Below are positions 14,078-21,405 of a stretch of DNA of 46,378 bases, piece by piece. This DNA comes from Anaerolineales bacterium (GTDB lineage Bacteria > Chloroflexota > Anaerolineae > Anaerolineales > Villigracilaceae). Within the stretch, counting starts at the first letter, position 1; each line of letters opens with the position of its first letter. A program made the translations under genes and the position numbers. The stretch covers positions 1 through 46,378 of the forward strand of contig JAGVAO010000195.1 of the NCBI GenBank assembly GCA_020060235.1. The letters run 5' to 3'. The notes below the pieces were generated by a model that was given only the letters and a program-made list of their open reading frames with translations, was not told where the DNA came from and searched no databases.

Positions 14078-15322
14078 TTAACCTTTTATATTGGGGACCT
14101 GCATTTCGCCGGTAAACCCGCGCGCTATCAGGAATGAGCCGCGGGCGTGTTTTTTGGCGCGGTAGAGGGCCTCGTCGGCAGCGCGGAGCAGGTCGGCGGC
14201 AGAGCGGGCGTGGGTGGGGTAAATGGCAATCCCGCCCGAAATGCCCAGGCGCGCAACCGAGCCGTCTGGCAGGAAGCAGGAATAGGAAGCGAATCGCTGC
14301 TGGATATTGTCAGCCACCCGCGCGGCGGCTTGCGCATCGGCATCTGGAAGTACCATGCTCAACTCATCGCCGCCATAACGCGCCAGGAAGTCACTGGCCC
14401 GCGAGGTGGAGGCCATAAAGACGGCAATATCGTGCAAGACCCGGTCGCCAATGGCGTGCCCCCAGGTATCGTTAATCTTCTTGAAACCGTCCAAATCCAT
14501 CATCAGCACCCCGAACGGGCGTCCGGTGCGCATCGAGCGGGCTACCTGGTGGTCGAGATAGCGGTCAAGCGCGCGACGGTTGGGCAGACCGGTCAGGGTG
14601 TCGCTCAGGGCCTGGCGCGAGACGGCCTCGTGCAAGCGGGCATTGATGATGGCAATCGCGGCCTGGTCGGCCAGCAATTGCAACAGGCGCAATTCGGCTG
14701 ATGAAAAACTCCCGACCAGCCAGCGAGAGAGATTCATGACGCCGATAACGCTGCCCGCCATCATGAGCGGAATGCTTATCATCGAACCGTGCCAGTCTTG
14801 CGGCATTCCCTTGAACAACGGGTCGGCGAGCAGGTTCTCGATAACTCGCGTTTCTTTTGAACGCGCAACGGTATAGGTCAGGCCATCCTTGCGTGGCGGC
14901 CAGGATTCCTCATTGCGCTTGCCATGTCCGTCCAGAGAAGCCCCAAAGCGCAAGACGTCATTCTGGTAGAGGTAAATATGGGCGTTGCGGGCATTTTTGA
15001 CCAACTGCATGGCCTCGGCAACAACATTATCCAAAACCGATTGCAGTTCGAGGTTGGTGGTCAGGCTGTAGGTCAGGCGTTTAACCGCATCCAGTTCGGA
15101 TGCCTGCTGACGGATAACCCCCAGAAGATTTTGATGTGAAAACAGGCGCGCAGACAAGACCTCGGCGGCCTGGTCGTAGTGGCCTTGCAAGTCGGTGTCA
15201 GCCAGTCCATCGAGCAACGAGGACAACAATTCGACATGAGATTGTTGTTCTTCAAGCGAAAAACCGGTGTTTTGCAGCCTTTCGCGGAAATTGCTAATCC
15301 ACTTGTCCCTAAAATCATTCAT
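14078..15322 (-). CDS. Cytosolic GAF-GGDEF diguanylate cyclase
   Basis: About 414 residues with no membrane segment. An N-terminal helical region (1-75) is followed by a GAF domain (about 90-235; LTTNLELQSVLDNVVAEA, later ISIPLMMAGSVIGVMNLSR), then GGDEF. The active site is YGGDEL (317-321), with Leu in place of the usual Phe, which is tolerated in some cyclases. The inhibitory RxxD is intact as RASD (308-311). The start is uncertain: an in-frame GTG at 15370 lies before a TATAAT at 15372-15377 and would precede the transcript. The ATG at 15322 lacks a well-spaced Shine-Dalgarno (AGGAGG is about 25 nt away). Confidence 0.92.
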   Translation of the reverse strand: MNDFRDKWISNFRERLQNTGFSLEEQQSHVELLSSLLDGLADTDLQGHYDQAAEVLSARLFSHQNLLGVIRQQASELDAVKRLTYSLTTNLELQSVLDNVVAEAMQLVKNARNAHIYLYQNDVLRFGASLDGHGKRNEESWPPRKDGLTYTVARSKETRVIENLLADPLFKGMPQDWHGSMISIPLMMAGSVIGVMNLSRWLVGSFSSAELRLLQLLADQAAIAIINARLHEAVSRQALSDTLTGLPNRRALDRYLDHQVARSMRTGRPFGVLMMDLDGFKKINDTWGHAIGDRVLHDIAVFMASTSRASDFLARYGGDELSMVLPDADAQAAARVADNIQQRFASYSCFLPDGSVARLGISGGIAIYPTHARSAADLLRAADEALYRAKKHARGSFLIARGFTGEMQVPNIKG

Positions 15323-15371
15323 AATACTGACAAATCGGCCCGCGCAATCCTCCTTTGGGATGGATGTCACG

Positions 15372-15377
15372 ATTATA
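15372..15377 (-). promoter_or_regulatory. Likely -10 element of the GAF-GGDEF gene
   Basis: The minus strand reads TATAAT, about 50 nt before the ATG at 15322. No clear -35 is seen. It sits in the 129-bp divergent gap shared with the SDR gene. Confidence 0.45.
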
Positions 15378-15404
15378 AGTGACGGGTGGCACTTTGGAAT
15401 ATGC

Positions 15405-15410
15405 TAAAAT
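15405..15410 (+). promoter_or_regulatory. Extended -10-like element of the SDR/FAD-oxidase operon
   Basis: The plus strand reads ATGCTAAAAT here, a TGn-extended -10 variant (TAAAAT), about 42 nt before the ATG at 15452. CGGAG lies 5 nt before that ATG as the ribosome-binding site. Confidence 0.4.
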
Positions 15411-15451
15411 CATTGTGATTACAAGATTGTTAAGAATTTCACGGAGAAAAC

Positions 15452-16234
15452 ATGGCAGACCCTCGCCCAGCCCACCAGACCCCTTTAAAAACCCACCCGC
15501 GCGCCATTTTAATTGGCGCATCAAGCGGCATTGGCGCCGCCCTGGCGCGCAAACTCACAAACGAAGGCTGGATTGTGGCCCTGGTTGGCCGCCGCGCCGA
15601 CCTGCTCGACTCGCTGTGCGCCGAAATCAACACCCGGCATGGCGAAACCCGCGCCCTGGCCTTCACCCACGACGTCACGGACCATGCTTCCGCGCCGGCC
15701 CTGTTCACCCAAATGGTCAAATCCCTGGGCGGTTTGGACGCGCTCATTTACAACGCCGGAGTTCTGCTCAAGGTCAAACTGGATGAATTCGACGCACAAA
15801 AAGACCTTGAGATGACCAACATCAACTACCTGGGCGCGCTGGCCTGGCTCAACCCGGCGGCGGCCTACTTCCAGGGGCTAAAGAGCGGACAAATCGTGGG
15901 GATTGGTTCGGTAGCGGGAGACAGGGGACGGGTCGCAGCCCCGGCTTATAACGCCTCGAAGGCCGCCCTGCACACCTATCTCGAAGCCCTGCGGAACAGA
16001 CTCACCCGGCACAGAATCAGCGTCCTGACGGTAAAGCCCGGCTTTGTCGCCACCGACATGATTAAGGACAATCCGCGCACCCCGATGGTTATCAGCGCCG
16101 AGCAGGCCGCCGAGGGCATCTACAAAGCCATGCGCGCGCGCAAGCAGGTCGCTTACGTCCCGGCGCAGTGGGCATTGATTATGCAAGTCATCCGCCATAT
16201 TCCGTCGGTCATCTTCCGGCGGTTAACCTTCTAA
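15452..16234 (+). CDS. Short-chain dehydrogenase/reductase, DprE2-like
   Basis: The 260-residue SDR has the NAD(P) motif GASSGIG (22-28), NAG (101-103) and the catalytic Ser153, Tyr166, Lys170 (YNASK). A final hydrophobic helix (WALIMQVIRHIPSVIF) suggests membrane association. The FAD-linked oxidase downstream (18-bp gap) resembles DprE1, and this order matches the two-step epimerisation of decaprenylphosphoryl-ribose to the arabinose form, where DprE2 is the SDR that reduces the 2'-keto intermediate. Whether the substrate here is a polyprenyl sugar is inferred only. An alternative is a general keto-sugar or lipid reductase. Confidence 0.85.
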   Translation: MADPRPAHQTPLKTHPRAILIGASSGIGAALARKLTNEGWIVALVGRRADLLDSLCAEINTRHGETRALAFTHDVTDHASAPALFTQMVKSLGGLDALIYNAGVLLKVKLDEFDAQKDLEMTNINYLGALAWLNPAAAYFQGLKSGQIVGIGSVAGDRGRVAAPAYNASKAALHTYLEALRNRLTRHRISVLTVKPGFVATDMIKDNPRTPMVISAEQAAEGIYKAMRARKQVAYVPAQWALIMQVIRHIPSVIFRRLTF

Positions 16235-16252
16235 ACCAGAAAGCAAGCAAAC

Positions 16253-17671
16253 ATGACCACCCTATCACTGCCTTTTGAGCATCTCACAACGCTTGAAAAC
16301 TTCGGGCACTCGCTCAAAGCCCAATCCTATTTGTACAAGCCGACCAATGTCGCGCAAATGATGGAGGTTTTCAAGACCGCCAAGCAAAACGGCCTGACCG
16401 TCACCCTGCGCGGCGCGGGCCGCAGTTACAACGACGCCGCCCTGAACGGCGGCGGAATCGTGATGGACATCCAGGATATGAACCGCATCGTCTCCTGGAA
16501 CCCGGAAAGCGGGCTGGTTACCTGCGAACCGGGCGTAACCCTGCAAAAACTGTGGCAGCACATCCTGCCTGATGGCTGGTGGCCGCCGGTCGTCTCGGGG
16601 ACGATGATGACCACCCTGGGCGGATGCCTGGGCATGAACATTCACGGCAAGAACAATTTCAAACTCGGCACAATCGGCGAGCATGTGGTTGAGTTCAAGG
16701 CCCTGCTGCCCACCGGCGCGGAAGTAACCTGCTCACCCAACCTGAACGGCGACCTGTTCCACGCCATGATTTCGGGCATGGGCATGTTGGGGGTCTTTAC
16801 CTCCATCACCCTGCAAATGAAACGCATCCATTCAGGGCTGCTCAACGTGCGCGCCTGGAACGTGCCCAACCTTGAAACCCACGTTCAGGAATTATTCGAC
16901 AATGCCCCGGTAAACGATTACACCGTCGGCTGGCTCGACTCGACCGCCGGTGGAAAAGGCCTGGGGCGCGGACAACTCCACACCGCCAAATACATCCACG
17001 AAGGCGAAGACCCCGAACCGAAGAAAACCATGCAGGTCGCCTACCAGACCCTGCCTTCCACAATGTTTGGTTTCTTCCCAAAATCCGTCATCCACTACTT
17101 CATGGCGCCGTTTATGATTAATCCCGGCGTGTGGCTGGTCAATACCGCCAAATACTTCGCCGGGATGAAGGACAAGACCTATCCGCAGTCGCACGCCGCC
17201 TTCCACTTCCTGCTCGATTACGTCCCGAACTGGGAACTGGCCTACGGGCGCGGCGGATTGATTCAGTACCAGTCTTTCATCCCCAAAGAAACGGTGGTCG
17301 AGGCCTGGCGCGAAATCCTGACCCTGACCCAGAAGCGCGGACTGCCCTCCTACCTGGGCGTGACCAAGCGCCACCGACCCGATAAATTCCTGCTCAGCCA
17401 CGCGGTGGACGGTTTCTCGCTGGCCCTCGATTTCAAAGTCACCCGCGGCAACCGCGCCCGGCTGGCATCCATGCTGCAGGAACTCGACCAAATTGTGCTC
17501 GAAGCCGGCGGACGCTTCTACTTTGCCAAAAACAGCGAAACCACGCCCGAAACGGCCAAACGCTACCTGGGCAAAGAAACGGTCGAGCGATTCAAGACGC
17601 TCAAAAAGCGCACCGACCCCAACAACCTGCTGGAGTCGGATTTATACCGGCGCGTGTTTGGCAGTTTGTAA
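16253..17671 (+). CDS. FAD-binding oxidase, DprE1-like
   Basis: The 472-residue protein is a PCMH-type (vanillyl-alcohol oxidase superfamily) FAD oxidoreductase. The FAD-binding segment LRGAGRSYNDAAL (52-64) lacks the His used for covalent FAD. The stretch PPVVSGTMMTTLGGCLGMNI then HGKNN (111-135) closely resembles the PGTRxVTxGGAIxxDxHGKNH region of mycobacterial DprE1. The C-terminus has RTDPNNLLESDLYRR, common in this family. It is paired with the SDR at 15452, supporting an oxidation-then-reduction (epimerisation) couple. The DprE1 assignment is by local motif and neighbour, not by full alignment. Confidence 0.85.
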   Translation: MTTLSLPFEHLTTLENFGHSLKAQSYLYKPTNVAQMMEVFKTAKQNGLTVTLRGAGRSYNDAALNGGGIVMDIQDMNRIVSWNPESGLVTCEPGVTLQKLWQHILPDGWWPPVVSGTMMTTLGGCLGMNIHGKNNFKLGTIGEHVVEFKALLPTGAEVTCSPNLNGDLFHAMISGMGMLGVFTSITLQMKRIHSGLLNVRAWNVPNLETHVQELFDNAPVNDYTVGWLDSTAGGKGLGRGQLHTAKYIHEGEDPEPKKTMQVAYQTLPSTMFGFFPKSVIHYFMAPFMINPGVWLVNTAKYFAGMKDKTYPQSHAAFHFLLDYVPNWELAYGRGGLIQYQSFIPKETVVEAWREILTLTQKRGLPSYLGVTKRHRPDKFLLSHAVDGFSLALDFKVTRGNRARLASMLQELDQIVLEAGGRFYFAKNSETTPETAKRYLGKETVERFKTLKKRTDPNNLLESDLYRRVFGSL

Positions 17672-17690
17672 ACAACAGGATTAAAAGACG

Positions 17691-17724
17691 AGAGCCTGCC
17701 CATTGCGGCAGGCTCTTTGATATT
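17691..17724. terminator. Terminator between the FAD oxidase and a convergent membrane-protein gene
   Basis: AGAGCCTGCC (17691-17700) and GGCAGGCTCT (17707-17716) pair perfectly around CATTGC, followed on the plus strand by TTTGATATTTC and TTTTT. It can serve both converging transcripts. Confidence 0.85.
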
Positions 17725-17736
17725 TCTTTTTGCAAA

Positions 17737-18150
17737 TTACAATCCAAAAATCACCAGCCAGCGGTTGGGCTGCAACATGCTGACGCCGATAATCACCAGC
17801 ACCAGCGACCCGGCCACCGCTACGAGGGTGTTGCGCAGCCGGGTTTGCGGTTCGGCCTTCTTCCACATCGAGGGCAGGTGGGCGACGACAACCGCCACCG
17901 TCATAAGAACCAGGTGCTCCCAGCGATGACGCGGGAAGCCCGCCCCGGCCATGCCGCTCCAGACGAAGAACAACAGGCCGAGCAGCAGTTGGGTATCCAT
18001 CAGCCCGGCGAAGGCCGAAACCAGGCCGCGAGTCATCTTGTCGTAATCCGATTTTTGGATGAGGCCGATGACCAGTTTGACAATCGCCGCGACAGCCGCA
18101 AGGATGACCAGCCAGCGCACAATTGAATGAAGGGTAAGCAGGAAGAGCAT
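17737..18150 (-). CDS. Small four-helix membrane protein of unknown function
   Basis: The 137-residue protein has four predicted membrane segments. Conserved-looking polar residues near the helix ends (LHSIVRWL at the N-terminus, then RHRWEHL and VAHLP) could bind heme or metal, as in cytochrome b561-like bundles, but I cannot assign a family. It begins 15 bp after the steroid-reductase-like gene on the same strand, so the two are probably cotranscribed. AAAGGA is a possible Shine-Dalgarno. Confidence 0.75.
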   Translation of the reverse strand: MLFLLTLHSIVRWLVILAAVAAIVKLVIGLIQKSDYDKMTRGLVSAFAGLMDTQLLLGLLFFVWSGMAGAGFPRHRWEHLVLMTVAVVVAHLPSMWKKAEPQTRLRNTLVAVAGSLVLVIIGVSMLQPNRWLVIFGL

Positions 18151-18165
18151 GTGAGAATCCTTTCT

Positions 18166-18915
18166 TTATATCAAACCCGGAATAAGCGCTTTGCGCCCTT
18201 TCGGGAAATCGGGAAATTTGGCGCGATACCAGGCCAGGGTTTTCAGGCTGCGCGCCAGCAGGTAGCCAAACATGCCCAGGAAGGCCAGGTAAACAAACAG
18301 GTGGCGCGATAACAGCGCAATTCCCAGCCAGGCGAGCAGTTCGAACAGGTAATGCGGACAGGCCACCCGCTCGAATAATCCGCCGCGTGGGATGACGTAT
18401 TCGCGGCTCTCGCCGCGCAGCCCGACCAGGATTTTATGATGCCAAAAGTTGAAAAACTCGCCAACCGCAAAAAAGGCCAGCCCCAGCCAGAACAAACCGT
18501 CGGCGCGCGCCAGCGGGGCAGCGTTCAGGGCCGAAGTCCCCGCCGCGATGAACGAATAAAAGCTCGCAATCAACAGGGTGGTCGGCAAGTCCATCGGGCC
18601 GGAGTATTTGTGCAGGAACAAGGCCTCGATGCAGCGCTTGGCAAAATGCCCCAGCAGGGCCAAAAGCAGGATGGCCTGGACCAGGCTGAGGTGAGAAAGA
18701 TACGGCAGGGAAAAGCCCAGGGCCGCCAAAAAAGGCGCGAAGTAGACGAAAAACATCCCGGCGCGGGATGAAATCCCCCCTTCCCCCCTAAATTTGCTGT
18801 AGCGCATTGTCAGCAGGCCAAAATAATCGAGCGGCCCCATACCGACAGCCAGCAGCGCAAACGCGGCATACAGGACGAGGTTCAGGGGGGTGGGGTCGGG
18901 AAGAAGAATGAACAT
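18166..18915 (-). CDS. Steroid 5-alpha-reductase/isoprenylcysteine methyltransferase-fold membrane enzyme
   Basis: About 249 residues with six or seven hydrophobic segments. The C-terminal part has the signature of the 3-oxo-5-alpha-steroid 4-dehydrogenase family: FFNFWHHKILVGLR, YVIPRGGLFERVACPHYLFEL and the end AWYRAKFPDFPKGRKALIPGL. Members reduce double bonds in steroid-like or isoprenoid lipids with NADPH. The true substrate is unknown. The ATG at 18915 lies 7 nt after a TATAAT (18923-18928) with no Shine-Dalgarno, consistent with a leaderless mRNA; a longer frame to 18972 would begin upstream of that promoter. Confidence 0.83.
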   Translation of the reverse strand: MFILLPDPTPLNLVLYAAFALLAVGMGPLDYFGLLTMRYSKFRGEGGISSRAGMFFVYFAPFLAALGFSLPYLSHLSLVQAILLLALLGHFAKRCIEALFLHKYSGPMDLPTTLLIASFYSFIAAGTSALNAAPLARADGLFWLGLAFFAVGEFFNFWHHKILVGLRGESREYVIPRGGLFERVACPHYLFELLAWLGIALLSRHLFVYLAFLGMFGYLLARSLKTLAWYRAKFPDFPKGRKALIPGLI

Positions 18916-18920
18916 AAGCA

Positions 18921-18950
18921 AAATTATATACTGCTTTGGGCGTATAATTT
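18921..18950. promoter_or_regulatory. Mirror-image divergent -10 elements
   Basis: AAATTATA (18921-18928) and TATAATTT (18943-18950) are exact reverse complements separated by 14 bp. The first is the -10 (TATAAT) of the minus-strand reductase gene and the second the -10 of the plus-strand enoyl-CoA hydratase gene. The two promoters face away from each other and overlap, so RNA polymerase would probably occupy one at a time. Confidence 0.6.
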
Positions 18951-18974
18951 CCATATTCGCCAAGGAGGCCATCG

Positions 18975-19748
18975 ATGACCTATACCCACATCCTGACCGA
19001 AACGCGCGGGCGCGTGGCGCTCGTCACCCTTAACCGTCCGCAGGCGCTGAACGCGCTCAACCGCGCCCTGCTGCTCGAACTGGGCCAGGCGCTTTCGGCC
19101 CTCGACGCCGACCCGGCGGTTGGCGCAATCGTCATCACCGGCAATGAGCGCGCTTTCGCCGCCGGGGCCGACATCAAGGAAATGGCCGCCATGAGCGCGG
19201 ACGAAATGGAAGCCGACAGCGTCAGCGACCTGTTTGCCCGTCTCGAGCAGGTCAGCAAGCCAGTGATTGCGGCGGTGGCGGGCTTTGCCCTGGGCGGCGG
19301 CTGCGAACTGGCCCTGCTGTGCGACATCATCCTGGCTGCCGAAAACGCCCGCTTTGGCCTGCCCGAAGTGACCATCGGCGTCATCCCCGGCGGGGGCGGC
19401 ACCCAGCGCCTGACCCGCGCAGTGGGCAAATCGCTGGCCATGGAAATGATTTTGAACAACCGCCAGTTAAACGCGGCAGAAGCCGAAAAGGTCGGGCTGG
19501 CAAGCCGGGTCGTACCCGTCGAGCGGATTCTGGATGAGGCCCTTTCCCTTGCCGGGGAACTTGCGGAACGTTCTCCCCTGACCCTGCGGATTGCCAAACA
19601 GGCCGTCAGGGCCGCCTTTGAGGGGCCGCTGTCCGAGGGGTTGGACGAGGAGCGCCGCCTGTTTCACCAGGCCTTTGCCAGCCAGGACAGGGACGAGGGG
19701 ATGAGCGCCTTCATCGAAAAACGCAAGCCCGAATGGAAAGGCCGCTAA
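18975..19748 (+). CDS. Enoyl-CoA hydratase/isomerase family protein
   Basis: The 257-residue crotonase-fold enzyme hydrates trans-2-enoyl-CoA in beta-oxidation-type pathways. The oxyanion-hole segments FAAGADIKEM and GFALGGGCELAL are present, with catalytic Glu111 and Glu131 (GLPEVTIGVIPGGGGTQRL). Both glutamates argue for a true hydratase. AAGGAGG lies before the ATG at 18975. It is followed after 3 bp by the AAC(3)-fold gene. No other beta-oxidation gene is nearby. Confidence 0.93.
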   Translation: MTYTHILTETRGRVALVTLNRPQALNALNRALLLELGQALSALDADPAVGAIVITGNERAFAAGADIKEMAAMSADEMEADSVSDLFARLEQVSKPVIAAVAGFALGGGCELALLCDIILAAENARFGLPEVTIGVIPGGGGTQRLTRAVGKSLAMEMILNNRQLNAAEAEKVGLASRVVPVERILDEALSLAGELAERSPLTLRIAKQAVRAAFEGPLSEGLDEERRLFHQAFASQDRDEGMSAFIEKRKPEWKGR

Positions 19749-19751
19749 AAC

Positions 19752-20540
19752 GTGCCAGACTATAACGACTTAATCCTGATTTTGCAGGAACTCGACCTGG
19801 GCGACAAACCCGTTGTGGCCCACGCTTCGCTGCGCGCTTTCGGCCAGGTGTCGGGCGGGGCCGACGCCGTGGTGACGGCGCTCTTGTATGTTGCCCGCGT
19901 GCTGGTCATGCCGGTTCACACCTACAAAACGATGGTAACGCCCGCATCCGGCCCGGCCAACAACGCGGTCAATTATGCCCGCGCCCAGCAATGGAATCGC
20001 CTGGCCGAGCCGTTCGACCCGAACATGCCCGCCGATGTGATGATGGGCGTCATCCCTGAAAACCTGCGCCAGCGGCCACAGTCGAGGCGCTCGACGCACC
20101 CCATCCTGTCTTTTGCCGGGGTCAACGCCGACAAAATCCTGGCCGCCCAGACGCTCGAAAATCCGCTCGGCCCGCTGATGGAAGTTGCCAACGCCGACGG
20201 CTGGGCCTTGCTGCTGGGGGTCGACCATACCGCCAATACCGCCATCCACCTGGGCGAGAAACTCGCCAAGCGCAAGCAATTCACCCGCTGGGCGCTGACC
20301 GAGGCCGGAACAGTGGCCTGCCCCGGCTTCCCCGGCTGCTCGGCGGGGTTCGAGGCCCTCGAACCGGCGCTGCGTCCGCACACCCGCAGCGCCCAGGCCG
20401 GGGAGGCCCTCATCCGCGCTGTGCCAGTGCGCCAGGTGGTCGTCAAAACCATCGAAGCGATTAAACAAAATCCGCTCGCCCTGTTGTGCGAGCGGACGGA
20501 TTGTGAACGGTGTTCGGCGGTACGAGAGGGGTTGAGATAG
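19752..20540 (+). CDS. AAC(3)-fold acetyltransferase family protein
   Basis: The 262-residue protein belongs to the aminoglycoside 3-N-acetyltransferase (Antibiotic_NAT) family. Features are VVAHASLRAFGQVSGGADAV (21-40), LVMPVHTY (51-58), STHPILSFAG (114-123) and LLLGVDHTANTAIHLGE (153-169), containing conserved His residues. It ends with a Cys cluster (CERTDCERC). Many family members act on other amines, so aminoglycoside resistance should not be inferred. It starts with GTG 3 bp after the enoyl-CoA hydratase stop and has no clear Shine-Dalgarno, so translation is probably coupled. Confidence 0.88.
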   Translation: MPDYNDLILILQELDLGDKPVVAHASLRAFGQVSGGADAVVTALLYVARVLVMPVHTYKTMVTPASGPANNAVNYARAQQWNRLAEPFDPNMPADVMMGVIPENLRQRPQSRRSTHPILSFAGVNADKILAAQTLENPLGPLMEVANADGWALLLGVDHTANTAIHLGEKLAKRKQFTRWALTEAGTVACPGFPGCSAGFEALEPALRPHTRSAQAGEALIRAVPVRQVVVKTIEAIKQNPLALLCERTDCERCSAVREGLR

Positions 20541-20546
20541 GAAAAT

Positions 20547-20587
20547 GGCGACAGTCAGTTTCAAAAGGGCTGTCGCCTTAAAATTTT
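20547..20587. terminator. Terminator between the AAC(3)-fold gene and the convergent NYN gene
   Basis: GGCGACAG (20547-20554) and CTGTCGCC (20570-20577) pair perfectly around a 15-base loop, followed by TTAAAATTTT. A-rich sequence on the other side allows use on the minus strand as well. Confidence 0.75.
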
Positions 20588-20588
20588 C

Positions 20589-21206
20589 TCACCAATTATC
20601 AGGTCTCCTGAAACTACCTTGTGCATCATTCAATACAATCGGAAACTGACTGGCAGCCAAAACATTGGGGCGAATATGTTTAATGAATGTTGAATTTTCT
20701 GTCAGGGAACGGCTGGGGCGTTTGTTATGCGTAGGAGCAAGAACTCCAACCTTTTTGTTCAGATCGCGAATCACCATTTGGATAGGGCGCACAAGGTCTG
20801 AGTCATTGGAAATAACCACCGCACACTCATAAAGATTTCTGAATCCATCCATTAGCATTTGAGCCGCCAGATTGACATCAGAGCCTTTTTCTTGGGTATA
20901 AATCACGTCCGCATACCCTTTCCCATTTGCGAGCGGCATTTTTTTAACGTGGGACAGGAAACTACCTCTAATAATCGTTAGGTTGGGCAAAGTTTGCAAA
21001 GCACGCAAGTACGTTTGCTGGCGATTTTTTTTATTCAAGTCGTTTGGGCGCGCCTCTACCAATGCCGTGAAATAGTAAATATGCTGAATCCTATGCGCAG
21101 GCAGTAGTATTCGACAAAGTGCCGCAAAATCGAGCCACTTATGCGGCGTACCTTTGACCGCACCATAATAAAAATTAAAGCCGTCAATGTAAACGTTGGT
21201 GAGCAT
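20589..21206 (-). CDS. NYN-domain protein (PIN-like nuclease, LabA/DUF88 type)
   Basis: The 205-residue protein is a stand-alone NYN domain. Acidic residues expected at a PIN-like metal site are present: Asp8 in YIDGFNFYYGA, Asp110 in EKGSDVNLAAQML, and Asp135 and Asp137 in VISNDSDL. Such proteins are thought to cut RNA. The C-terminal 40 residues (NKRPSRSLTENSTFIKHI) match the usual DUF88 tail. The gene is more AT-rich than the surrounding core genes. It has its own promoter and a short structured leader that contains a terminator-like hairpin. Its neighbour at 21406 is a Schlafen/AlbA_2 protein. Confidence 0.92.
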   Translation of the reverse strand: MLTNVYIDGFNFYYGAVKGTPHKWLDFAALCRILLPAHRIQHIYYFTALVEARPNDLNKKNRQQTYLRALQTLPNLTIIRGSFLSHVKKMPLANGKGYADVIYTQEKGSDVNLAAQMLMDGFRNLYECAVVISNDSDLVRPIQMVIRDLNKKVGVLAPTHNKRPSRSLTENSTFIKHIRPNVLAASQFPIVLNDAQGSFRRPDNW

Positions 21207-21281
21207 TTCACTATCCTTATAAAAACAGAGACCGCCAAGAGGCGGTCTCGCGCCGGGTTCGCGAACTACTACCGGGGGGTT
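21207..21281 (-). ncRNA. Candidate structured leader RNA of the NYN gene with a terminator-like hairpin
   Basis: The leader runs about 75 nt from a strong promoter to the NYN start. It opens with a C-run and contains the palindrome GTTCGCGAAC, then a possible hairpin TCGCG-AACCCGG-CGCGA (plus strand 21248-21264). Next is a perfect 9-bp stem GAGACCGCC/GGCGGTCTC (21228-21249) with a four-base loop, followed by TGTTTTTA. The two stems share bases at 21248-21249, so they may be mutually exclusive. The last stem ends about 21 nt before the ATG. This layout resembles an attenuator or a cis-acting RNA target. Confidence 0.5.
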
Positions 21282-21287
21282 ACCTCT

Positions 21288-21316
21288 ATTATCGTCAATT
21301 TGAGTGCTGCTGTCAA
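21288..21316 (-). promoter_or_regulatory. Sigma-70-type promoter of the NYN gene
   Basis: On the minus strand TTGACA (21311-21316) and GATAAT (21288-21293) are spaced exactly 17 bp. Transcription would start near 21281. It lies behind the stop of the Schlafen-like gene, so the NYN gene can be expressed independently of dnaE and the Schlafen-like gene. Confidence 0.8.
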
Positions 21317-21405
21317 GAAAACATTTTTTCTATTTTGTAAGGTTTGTGGCAGACTTCCAACACTGAGGATATTGCGCCCCTCCGGAAGGACTTGTTTTTG
21401 ATTTT

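Noticed and set aside
19752-20540. Aminoglycoside resistance gene
   Set aside because: The AAC(3) fold is clear, but the family includes enzymes with other substrates, and the chromosomal context beside an enoyl-CoA hydratase gives no hint of resistance.
21248-21281. tRNA-like T-arm (GTTCGCGAAC) in the NYN leader
   Set aside because: No acceptor stem, anticodon arm or CCA end can be drawn around it; the region is better explained as an mRNA leader.
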